From JAVBPB01 sp031549965 (GTDB taxonomy: Bacteria > Bacillota > Clostridia > Lachnospirales > Lachnospiraceae), in the NCBI GenBank assembly GCA_031549965.1, contig JAVBPB010000035.1, positions 1 through 20,556 on the forward strand: a stretch of DNA of 20,556 bases. Reading direction: 5' to 3'. This document shows positions 1 through 7,209 of this stretch, piece after piece; within the stretch, counting starts at the first letter, position 1; the number at the start of each line of letters is the position of its first letter. Below the pieces are notes generated by a model. The model made no database searches and had not been told where the DNA came from. It saw nothing but the letters and a program-made list of their open reading frames with translations. A program made the translations under genes and the position numbers.

Positions 1-90
1 TTTCCCATTTATATCAACCCACCTATCTCCATAAGGTGCATTAAAAAGTCCTATTAAAAGAGAAAAACAATTTTTCAGATGAATATGAAT
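1..90 (-). pseudogene. Partial reading frame at the left edge, unrecognised
   Basis: On the minus strand the frame is open from about 90 to the window edge and reads, from 51 to 1, GLFNAPYGDRWVDINGK. This stretch looks protein-like, being less A/T-biased in codon choice than random sequence here. There is no ATG in the frame, and an in-frame TAA lies at 93-91 inside foldback element H1, whose conserved end is at 68. The simplest reading is a coding region that continues beyond the window and whose upstream part was replaced or interrupted by H1. I do not recognise the protein. It could also be a chance open frame, since only about 30 codons are visible. Confidence 0.25.
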
Positions 91-239
91 TTATATATAT
101 CCAATTGTGCAGACCGGCCGACGAAGCGTTTATGTTTTGTCTAGACTTTGCTTGCAAAGGCTTGTAAAAAACATGCTGAAGGAGGGTAAGGCAAACAATT
201 GGATATATATAAATTCATATTTATCTGAAATAATTCGAT
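68..239. repeat. Foldback element H1 (long inverted repeat)
   Basis: Arms 73-108 and 195-230 are inverted copies of 36 bases with a single mismatch. They enclose an 86-base loop that is clearly more GC-rich at its left side (GACCGGCCGACGAAGCG at 112-128) than the surroundings and contains a small CTTTG/CAAAG hairpin. The outer ends, CAATTTTTCAGATGAATAT at 68-86 and ATTCGAT at 233-239, match the two ends of element H4. Bases 69-101 match element H5 at 29 of 33 positions. No reading frame of note lies inside. I read it as a non-autonomous foldback or MITE-like element; a role as terminator for a gene to the left is possible. Confidence 0.8.
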
Positions 240-520
240 AATCTAAATTAAGCAATTTTAAGAGATTAACCTTAACTAGGTTGTAAATTGAAACATAAAA
301 TCCTTAAGTTGACGACATTGAACGGACGCTTTGCCTTTTAGTTTTTCTACTCCAAGTAGTTGTCTATTTTAATTTAGAAATATATTGGTGAGACAATTTG
401 CACTGATTAATATTAAATTATATTAACATTATATCATTTATTTTGTATGTTAATCAACACTTTATTAGAATAAATCAAATTTGCTCTCAATTAAGGCTTA
501 ATTACATTATAGTAATAAGG
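240..520. other. AT-rich non-coding stretch
   Basis: No convincing gene, promoter or terminator is visible here. It holds a weak CTACT/AGTAG hairpin near 349-361 and the near-palindrome AATTAAGGCTTAATT near 489-503 just downstream of the response regulator. The latter has no T-tract, so I do not call it a terminator. Confidence 0.5.
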
Positions 521-1324
521 TTATCTCAGCTCATTTAACATTTTACTGGAGATTTTTCCAGTAGTAAACTCTGCCCAACTATAATTTGCCATGTATTCAC
601 CATGATAGCTATTTACTGCTTCTACTATTCCCTTTTCATAGTTGTAATAGTCACAAGAAACTTTTGAAACATCTATGGCATAAAGATTTCGTTTCTTAAT
701 GATTATATGCTCTGCGTCTATGCCTTTTAATGAATACAACATTTCAGTAATTATTGTATGAATATATGATTGTAAGCTTCTGGAATATTGTTTATCTCCC
801 ATTAGAATTGAGGCTAGCTCCTTTTTACTAACTCCTGCTCCTTTTCGATCAATTAAGTATGCTAAAGCTTCTTTGGCTTTTGACCGCCCAAATGTTACTG
901 GTTTTCCATCTATAAAAATCTCAAAGTTTCCAAAACACTGTATGCGTATACCATCATCTATTTGTTTTATGGGTTTTCTAAGGTTTTCAAGTTCAATTAT
1001 AATGCGTTCAGGGTTAATTGGTTTCACTACATATCCAGAGGCATGCATATTAAATGCGTTAAGTGCAAAATTACTATGCCCTGTTGCAAAAATAATATTT
1101 GTATCTCCATTTATGTCTTTTAATTTTTTTGCAAGGATAAGACCATTCATTTCACACATCTCAATATCCAAAAATGCCACATCCACAGTATTTTCTTGGG
1201 AGTATTTAAGGGCTTCTTGGGCTGAGGAGAAGCAATATATATTTTCTTTTGGTATAACACTTTTTACAGCCCTCTCTAGAGTACTGAGGGCTGGTCGCTC
1301 GTCATCTACTATTATGATGTTCAC
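521..1324 (-). CDS. Response regulator, receiver plus SARP-like DNA-binding domain
   Basis: 267 residues. The N-terminal receiver domain (about 1-120) shows the acidic pair D7/D8, the phosphoacceptor D53 in FLDIEM, T81 and K101 in the KP motif, so phosphotransfer looks intact. The C-terminal part (about 127-222, starting IRIQCFGNFEIFIDGKPV) resembles the winged-helix domain of SARP/OmpR-like regulators common in Lachnospiraceae, not LytTR, followed by a short tail. The start codon is GTG at 1324-1322. It is preceded by GGGAGGA and overlaps the kinase stop codon by one base (TAGTG), so translation is probably coupled. The partner is the upstream histidine kinase. Target genes are not visible; the adjacent surface-protein gene is a candidate by proximity only. 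Confidence 0.9.
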   Translation of the reverse strand: MNIIIVDDERPALSTLERAVKSVIPKENIYCFSSAQEALKYSQENTVDVAFLDIEMCEMNGLILAKKLKDINGDTNIIFATGHSNFALNAFNMHASGYVVKPINPERIIIELENLRKPIKQIDDGIRIQCFGNFEIFIDGKPVTFGRSKAKEALAYLIDRKGAGVSKKELASILMGDKQYSRSLQSYIHTIITEMLYSLKGIDAEHIIIKKRNLYAIDVSKVSCDYYNYEKGIVEAVNSYHGEYMANYSWAEFTTGKISSKMLNELR

Positions 1325-2610
1325 TATTTAGTCCTCCCTTTGGGAATCTCTATAATTGCAGTTGTTCCTATGCCTTGTGTACTTTCAATTGTTAATTGGC
1401 CACCACACATTGCCGCCAATCTCTCTTGTACATTTGTTATTCCTATATGGCTACGACCATCATTTTTTATTGTGTCCGATTCAAAACCCACGCCATCATC
1501 TATAACTGTAATGCGAAAACTAGAATTAATATTTTCAGTAATTATTTTAATTGTGCCTCCAACTTGCTTTTTAGTTACTCCATGTCGCACAGCATTTTCA
1601 ACAATAGGTTGAAGAATTAATGGAGGTATTAAAAATTCATCTGTTTGTATATGGTATTCTATTTGTAATCTTTCTTCAAAACGTAACTTCTCAAGCCATA
1701 AATATTGCTTTGTATGCTCAAGCTCTCTTTCAAAGGGAATTAAACCCTTATTGGAAATAGAATCCATATTTGTTCTAAGATATTCTGAAAAAGTAATTAT
1801 AGCTTTATGAGCTGTAATGTTATCATAGCATAAATTATCAATTGCATTTAGAGTATTGTATAAAAAATGAGGTTGAATACGACTTAGCATAACCGATATC
1901 CTACTTTCGGCTAATTCTAGCTCTTGCATTTTTAACCTTTCTTTTAAATCTAATTGATTGTTAACATACATTAAAAAAAAGGTATACATACTACCTAATT
2001 GTGATACCCAAATATTTGTATTTATCACTTCAATTATATAGCAAATTACTGGTATCAAAGGATATAGTAATAATATAATTAATTCCCTCTTTTTAAGATA
2101 TTTTCTATACACTAAAATAAAGGTTGCAAAAATAATTACCTGTATAGAAAAAATCAACTGATATAGCCAAAACATATTTCCCTGATGATATTTATTATGT
2201 TCATCCACCCAAGCAAACATATTGTTAAACTGAGAAATATTTACAAGAATTATACACATATAACCTAATACACACATGATATACATATATATTTTAGATG
2301 TCTTGATTTTAAAAGATATGTATTCATGGATATACATGCCCACTAAAATAATTTGTATTCCTCCTGAAGTAAACTCTATATAATCTAAAGCTCTTATAAT
2401 TATGTATACGAGTCTACCTGGTCTTTCTCTTATTCCCCAAATAAATATTTCACATAAAATTTGTATCATATTAATAAAAATCAAAATGAAAATCATACGA
2501 ATAACACGTTCTTTTAAATTTCCAACAAGTATGATTATACTTAATAACATAATTGCAATAACCAAAGCACTAAAATTTAATGAAAAATTAATGGTATCAA
2601 TTATGTTCAT
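1324..2610 (-). CDS. Membrane sensor histidine kinase, LytS/YehU type (His_kinase family)
   Basis: 428 residues from the ATG at 2610. An upstream in-frame TTG at 2628 would add six residues, but GGAGGAG sits exactly in front of the ATG at 2610, so I choose that start. The first 220 residues hold about seven hydrophobic segments, suggesting a 7TM sensor or transport-like input domain. A short coiled coil (about 220-240) follows. Next comes the phosphoacceptor motif RIQPHFLYNTLNAI (His 248), the N-box VENAVRHG (about 337-344), the DDGVG box and a GIGTT motif of the HATPase_c domain. The family autophosphorylates on His and passes the phosphate to the response regulator encoded immediately downstream. 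The signal sensed cannot be read from the sequence. Confidence 0.9.
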   Translation of the reverse strand: MNIIDTINFSLNFSALVIAIMLLSIIILVGNLKERVIRMIFILIFINMIQILCEIFIWGIRERPGRLVYIIIRALDYIEFTSGGIQIILVGMYIHEYISFKIKTSKIYMYIMCVLGYMCIILVNISQFNNMFAWVDEHNKYHQGNMFWLYQLIFSIQVIIFATFILVYRKYLKKRELIILLLYPLIPVICYIIEVINTNIWVSQLGSMYTFFLMYVNNQLDLKERLKMQELELAESRISVMLSRIQPHFLYNTLNAIDNLCYDNITAHKAIITFSEYLRTNMDSISNKGLIPFERELEHTKQYLWLEKLRFEERLQIEYHIQTDEFLIPPLILQPIVENAVRHGVTKKQVGGTIKIITENINSSFRITVIDDGVGFESDTIKNDGRSHIGITNVQERLAAMCGGQLTIESTQGIGTTAIIEIPKGRTK

Positions 2611-2669
2611 TCTTTCTCCTCCATTCAAATACTCTACAAATTCTAATCATAGAGCCTAATCCATTAATT

Positions 2670-2698
2670 ATTTTAGCATTATCTTAAACCTAATTCAA
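2670..2698 (-). promoter_or_regulatory. Predicted sigma-A promoter of the kinase/regulator operon
   Basis: On the minus strand TTGAAT (2698-2693) and TAAAAT (2675-2670) are separated by exactly 17 bases and lie about 60 bases before the kinase start at 2610. The region is AT-rich, so chance matches are possible. Confidence 0.45.
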
Positions 2699-2735
2699 TA
2701 GATAGCTTTTTAAAAATCTTTATATATTATGGAAT

Positions 2736-2782
2736 GAAATAAAAAGGCAGATGCGGTTATGTTATTTAACCTAATCTGCCTT
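2736..2782 (-). terminator. Rho-independent terminator of the surface-protein gene
   Basis: AAGGCAGAT (2744-2752) pairs with ATCTGCCTT (2774-2782), with an inner GGTT/AACC pairing. On the minus strand the hairpin is followed by TTTTTATTT. It begins 18 bases after the stop codon of the surface-protein gene. Confidence 0.8.
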
Positions 2783-2799
2783 AAATTATATTATTTAGA

Positions 2800-5700
2800 T
2801 TATTGTTTTACACTTACTGATTTAGACAGCGTTGCAAACAACTTCTTATATGCTTCTAATTTACTCTTAGGCACTTTTACAGCCATCTTTTTTACACTAT
2901 GGTTGATTACTGATTTTACTGACTTTAACTTAGTACTGTTAATAGTAATGATGCAACCATCTTTTACGTGGCAAAAAACATGATTTCCTATTGTTACTAA
3001 TCCAGTTCCTATTGTTACTTTTCCCAAATTTATACATTCGTAAAATGCATGATTTCCTATTGTTTTAACATTATTACCAATCTTAACAGATGTAATTGTT
3101 TTATTTCCATAAAATGCTTTATTCATTACACTTACCACGTTATAGGTAATGCCTTTATAGGTTATTGAATCTGGAATAGTAATGGAAGTTTTTTTACTAT
3201 CTGTTGTTCCTATGCAAGTTACGGCATTTGTTCCTGTCACTTTATATACAAGTTTTGAACTTGATTTAAAAGTATCCTTCCACTGTGCGTATAATGTAAT
3301 ATTTTTTGAAACCTTAATACTCTTACCTACTTCATATGCGGTTCCAGTTCCATCTGCTTTAGTATTCCATCCAACAAAGAATCTAGAAGTGCAGATTGGT
3401 GTTCCTTTTACCTTAACCATTGTTCCATCAACATAATTTGTATGGTCTGATGGCATTTTGCTTACATTCTTTGTACCGTTTACATTATAGGTTATCTTGA
3501 ATGTTTTTGGGGTTTTATCTGCCACCACAACTGTTACTACATTGCTTACTGCTTCTGCTGTCTTGCTACCACTTAAGTATAAATTGTTATTCGTTACTAC
3601 AACGTAATAGTAATAGATTCCCGCCTTGTTTGTTGACACATTGTAACTTGAGCTTGTTGCATCAGGGATTAATGTTCCACCTATTGTAAGTGCAGATGTA
3701 TTAGAGTACCACTGATAGGAAATAACTCCTCCATCAGGTGATAATGCCTCTACTACAAGTTTTTTTGTCTCCCCAACTTTAATTGAACTATCTATAGGTT
3801 GTACAGTTATTTGAGGGGTTTTTGCATTAACTACTTCATATTTATTATTTGTGGTCGTATTTGTAGTTGATGTCTTATACCCCACAGCATAATCTGAAAA
3901 TTTCTTTACATGAAGTGTTATTGTATCTTTTCCAATTTCAACATATTCACCATCAGCATTTGGTTTTACAGGCATAGTACTTGTAATGCCATTATGCAAT
4001 CTAAAAATCGTTATTTCTTTTCCACTTACTGACTCCGGAATCGGAAATGTTCCTGTAATTATTTTATTAAACTCATATGTGGATAATTCTTGATCGTTTT
4101 TTATAACCTTGAAGTCCAGATTAAGTACTAGGGTTTGACCTACAGCCACTTTCTTAATTTCTTCTGGAACAGACTTTGTTTCAACCATAAGTTTCAGACT
4201 ATTAATTGATGGGTCTTCTTCCAACATATCTTCAAGTGCGGATACGCTCATTACAATCGGTGGAATATCCTCACCCTTTACTTCTATTTCAGTTGATTTC
4301 ATTCCAATGTTCATATCAACCGTAATAGCATCACCTATACCAATTTCTTTATAAACTGTTTTTGTTCCCGAATCATTTTTTGCTGTAATATTATATACTC
4401 CGGCAATTAAATTATTAAATGAATAATTTGTGCCGATGCTCTTTCCAAATACCTTGTTACCTTGCATAATTGTTACAACAACATCACTAGGATCACCATT
4501 ATCTACTGTTACTGCACCACTTATGCTACTAAGCACTGGCATTTGGTCACTTTCTTTGGATTTTATAGTCATATAATTACCCATAAAATTGATTTCATAA
4601 TTTTGATTATTTAAAGTTCCCAAAGTGATTGGATGATTTCCTTCCAATTCACCCGCAATCCTTGCCAGTGAACCTGTAAGTGTATCTCCAGCAAACAAAC
4701 TTCCTGATGTGATTTGGTATGTAAACTGAGGATCTTTCTCTCCTTTTACCTTACTTTTTGCTTCTGCTACTACCACTAGTGGAGCTTTTTCAATTGTCCA
4801 GTTGCCAAGGGTAATATTTGTTGCCTTTCCATAATTTACACCCTCTGCAATATCAATTGTTATGGCATAAGTTCCTGCGTTTGTTGGCGCTATCTCACTT
4901 TCGTTATATTTAACAGTTACCGCTCCTACACCTGACTTTTGTGTTACACTTAGACTTTGCTGCATCTTGTTATAGGTTTTGTTGGCTATTGAGTAGGTTA
5001 CATCTGATATGGTTGCTACTGCTTTATTAATTGTAAATTTAGCTGACGCCATTCCCTCATTTTTATCATCTGAGTATGATGCTTCTACTGTATATGTACC
5101 TGCTCCTAATGGCTTGTTATTTGTTCCTAATGTACCAGTAATGGCAGTATATTTATAGGTAATTTCACTTGAATCAAATCCGCTAATCTTAGCCTCTTCA
5201 TATGTCTGCTCCTTACCATTGTAGGTTGAAGAGCCATCTGTAAAACTAAAATTATCACTTACATCAGTTTTATTTTTATCATTGTCATTTTGTGTTTTAC
5301 TTCCTGTTACTGTACAAGTTGCATTTATTTTTTCACTTAGAGAGTTAATTTGTATGCTTTTGGTGGTTTGTTCATTAGTTCCTTGTCCACTCCAAGCATA
5401 ATCATATGTTTCTGCTCCTGCACCAGTGGATGTAATAACTAGACTACTACCACCGAATACTATACTACCACTTAATAAGGTTTTATCATCGTAAGTAGCT
5501 GTAATCGTACTGCCTGATGCCTCTTTGTCATCCTCTACGTTATATGAAATTGTGTAATAATTTAAATTCTCATTTATATCAGAACTACTAACAGTTACAT
5601 TCTTAATAATATTGTCACCATCGTAAATATTCCAAGATCCACTTGGAACTTTAGCTGTAATAGTACTGTCAGCAGATGTTATGGTATAAAAATCAGACTC

Positions 5701-6621
5701 GTCTCCACTATTTTTATAGGTATATGTTTTACCATGATCATTCCACTTTGTGCCATCTTTATTTACGGTATATGTGACAGCATAGGTGGTTGATCCTGTA
5801 GAGCCTGTAGATTCTGTACTGATTTTTACATCATTAACATAATCGTTTTTATCATCTACAATTCCAGATTTGCCACCATCTAAAAATACATCTTCCGTAT
5901 AGTCAGGTCCTTTTTTTAATACTAATTTCTGATTTTGAACACACTTAATTTCGTTACATGCAAATATTCCCGATTGATCTCCAGCGCTTTTTCCAATAAT
6001 AACAGAATCATCAATCATCATTTCACCATCTGAATAAATGCCTTGTCCATAACAACTAGTACTGGTTGCATCAGCCAGTATCTCACAAGAGTTAAGATTT
6101 ATATCAGAATCTGCATATATGGCGGATACATCATAAGCTTCTGTAACATATACTTCTATATTACTGCCATTAATATTTAAAATACCACTCGAAAAAATAC
6201 CTCTAGACTCGGCAATACTACCTCCAGAGCAATGAATCTCTAAAGTACCTTCTCCTGTTATTGTACAATCACCTTCAGCATTTATTCCTTTAGTATTTGT
6301 CCTTCTGTTTGTGCTTGTACCTCTTAAGACATTATCTGTTCCTTTTTTTAATACAATTGTTGTATTCTCTGGAACTACAAGTACATCTGCACTGCTAGTT
6401 GTATAATTTATACCATTTAGTACTAAGACATTACCTGTATACACAACATCATCTACTTCTACTCCATTTGTATACCACATCCATTCCTCATTAGTCCCCT
6501 TTTCACCATCTCCTTTTTCATCCATATTCAAAGTTCCTAGGTCTGACGCAATTGCAGATACTTCTGGTATCATAGCAATTACTAATACTAATGTAAGTAA
6601 TAATGCTAATATTTTTTTCAT
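2800..6621 (-). CDS. Large secreted multidomain surface protein (beta-helix-like, MBG, Ig-like, InlB B-repeat, BspA-like LRR)
   Basis: 1273 residues. A clear signal peptide (MKK, hydrophobic core, cleavage near VSA at 21-23) is followed by several modules. Residues about 45-240 are a repetitive, Asn/Ile-rich stretch resembling the DUF4353-like carbohydrate-binding or beta-helical domains. Residues 280-450 are repeat-like linker domains. Residues about 455-690 are MBG-like domains (AGTYTVEASY, NAGTYAITID, KAPLVVVAEAKSK). Residues about 697-770 form a CarboxypepD_reg-like fold, and 935-1035 an Ig-like domain (QPIDSSIKVGETKKL, YQWYSN). Residues about 1041-1115 are an InlB B-repeat/List_Bact_rpt domain (FFVGWNTKADGTG, ITLYAQW). 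Residues 1125-1240 are BspA-type leucine-rich repeats (KAFYGNKTITSVKI, HAFYECINLGKVTI). I see no LPXTG anchor, C-terminal membrane helix or SLH domain, so attachment is unexplained. A strong site, AAGGAGG, precedes the ATG. A likely role is adhesion or glycan binding, inferred from domains only. Confidence 0.85.
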   Translation of the reverse strand: MKKILALLLTLVLVIAMIPEVSAIASDLGTLNMDEKGDGEKGTNEEWMWYTNGVEVDDVVYTGNVLVLNGINYTTSSADVLVVPENTTIVLKKGTDNVLRGTSTNRRTNTKGINAEGDCTITGEGTLEIHCSGGSIAESRGIFSSGILNINGSNIEVYVTEAYDVSAIYADSDINLNSCEILADATSTSCYGQGIYSDGEMMIDDSVIIGKSAGDQSGIFACNEIKCVQNQKLVLKKGPDYTEDVFLDGGKSGIVDDKNDYVNDVKISTESTGSTGSTTYAVTYTVNKDGTKWNDHGKTYTYKNSGDESDFYTITSADSTITAKVPSGSWNIYDGDNIIKNVTVSSSDINENLNYYTISYNVEDDKEASGSTITATYDDKTLLSGSIVFGGSSLVITSTGAGAETYDYAWSGQGTNEQTTKSIQINSLSEKINATCTVTGSKTQNDNDKNKTDVSDNFSFTDGSSTYNGKEQTYEEAKISGFDSSEITYKYTAITGTLGTNNKPLGAGTYTVEASYSDDKNEGMASAKFTINKAVATISDVTYSIANKTYNKMQQSLSVTQKSGVGAVTVKYNESEIAPTNAGTYAITIDIAEGVNYGKATNITLGNWTIEKAPLVVVAEAKSKVKGEKDPQFTYQITSGSLFAGDTLTGSLARIAGELEGNHPITLGTLNNQNYEINFMGNYMTIKSKESDQMPVLSSISGAVTVDNGDPSDVVVTIMQGNKVFGKSIGTNYSFNNLIAGVYNITAKNDSGTKTVYKEIGIGDAITVDMNIGMKSTEIEVKGEDIPPIVMSVSALEDMLEEDPSINSLKLMVETKSVPEEIKKVAVGQTLVLNLDFKVIKNDQELSTYEFNKIITGTFPIPESVSGKEITIFRLHNGITSTMPVKPNADGEYVEIGKDTITLHVKKFSDYAVGYKTSTTNTTTNNKYEVVNAKTPQITVQPIDSSIKVGETKKLVVEALSPDGGVISYQWYSNTSALTIGGTLIPDATSSSYNVSTNKAGIYYYYVVVTNNNLYLSGSKTAEAVSNVVTVVVADKTPKTFKITYNVNGTKNVSKMPSDHTNYVDGTMVKVKGTPICTSRFFVGWNTKADGTGTAYEVGKSIKVSKNITLYAQWKDTFKSSSKLVYKVTGTNAVTCIGTTDSKKTSITIPDSITYKGITYNVVSVMNKAFYGNKTITSVKIGNNVKTIGNHAFYECINLGKVTIGTGLVTIGNHVFCHVKDGCIITINSTKLKSVKSVINHSVKKMAVKVPKSKLEAYKKLFATLSKSVSVKQ

Positions 6622-6656
6622 TGTTTGTCCTCCTTAGATTTTATAAACTATGTATA

Positions 6657-6685
6657 ATATTATTTTCTCATACAAGGACAATCAA
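6657..6685 (-). promoter_or_regulatory. Predicted promoter of the surface-protein gene
   Basis: Minus strand: TTGATT (6685-6680), a 17-base spacer and TAATAT (6662-6657), about 36 bases ahead of the ATG at 6621. Confidence 0.45.
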
Positions 6686-6819
6686 AGGACATACTAATTA
6701 TTAATTAATATTTTTTTATTTATGGAGTTTTGTTATATATGTAGCATAAACTACCTACTAATTGTGTATAAAATGTTTTATTAATATACTAAGACAGCTT
6801 TGCCTCTACAAACTATATT

Positions 6820-6953
6820 CCCTCAGAAAAACATTATAATTTATGAAAAAATCATTATAAGCCATGGAAATGAGACTATGATGCTTTTTCATAGGCTCAT
6901 TGGAATATTTGGCTTATCTGATTTTTTCATAAATTATAATGTTTTTCTGAGGG
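6820..6953. repeat. Foldback element H2 with a conserved structured core
   Basis: Outer arms 6820-6854 and 6919-6953 are perfectly complementary over 35 bases. After a small internal loop the pairing resumes with ATAAGCC (6857-6863) against GGCTTAT (6911-6917). It then passes an asymmetric internal loop (ATGGA on the left, GGAATATTT on the right) and continues with AATGAG (6869-6874) against CTCATT (6896-6901). The apex is a seven-base loop closed by CTATGA/TCATAG. The right half 6894-6921 matches H4 (11385-11412) at 24 of 28 positions, whereas the outer arms do not match H4. It lies between the surface-protein promoter and the htpG operator. Whether it is transcribed cannot be told. Confidence 0.85.
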
Positions 6954-7082
6954 GGCGGTATCTAAATGGCAATGCGTCCGTACACAAAAACCTTAAATTA
7001 ACAACATCATCCGTATACCAGTTACATAAAAAAGCTACACTTTAATAATTTTGTACTTAATTATCCACTAAAAATCACTTTG
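6954..7082. other. Intergenic stretch between H2 and the htpG operator
   Basis: AT-rich with no recognisable gene, promoter or repeat. The first bases after the H2 arm (GGGGGCGGT at 6951-6959) are locally GC-rich. Confidence 0.4.
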
Positions 7083-7109
7083 TTAGCACTCACCCAAATT
7101 GAGTGCTAA
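7083..7109 (+). promoter_or_regulatory. CIRCE operator (HrcA binding site)
   Basis: TTAGCACTC (7083-7091), nine bases, GAGTGCTAA (7101-7109) is a perfect match to the CIRCE consensus. HrcA represses heat-shock genes by binding this inverted repeat. Here it lies just upstream of the htpG promoter, so HrcA control of htpG is the direct inference. Confidence 0.97.
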
Positions 7110-7115
7110 TTTCAC

Positions 7116-7147
7116 TTGACAAGATCAAATTTTAGTATTAATATAAT
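7116..7147 (+). promoter_or_regulatory. Vegetative promoter of htpG
   Basis: TTGACA (7116-7121) is a consensus -35 box. TAATAT (7139-7144) follows with a 17-base spacer, overlapping a perfect TATAAT (7142-7147) at 20 bases. CIRCE ends six bases before the -35 box, a position from which a bound repressor would interfere with polymerase. Confidence 0.8.
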
Positions 7148-7209
7148 ATTCAAGATAAACGCATTAAAAAGAAGCGTTATCAAAAAAATAATTTAAGGAG
7201 TGAATAGAC

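Noticed and set aside
109..194. Possible copy of the H2/H4 core in the H1 loop
   Set aside because: Only a short CTCCTT-like match exists on the opposite strand and the internal-loop signature is missing.
2611..2628. TTG start adding six residues to the histidine kinase
   Set aside because: The GGAGGAG ribosome binding site lies within that extension, directly before the ATG at 2610.
6820..6953. H2 as a riboswitch or thermosensor for htpG
   Set aside because: The htpG promoter and CIRCE lie downstream of H2, so H2 is not in the htpG leader, and the same core recurs at H4 without a downstream htpG.
6800..7045. An 81-codon plus-strand frame across H2
   Set aside because: It exists only because the inverted repeat lacks stops in one frame; no ribosome binding site or protein-like composition, and it runs through the structured element.
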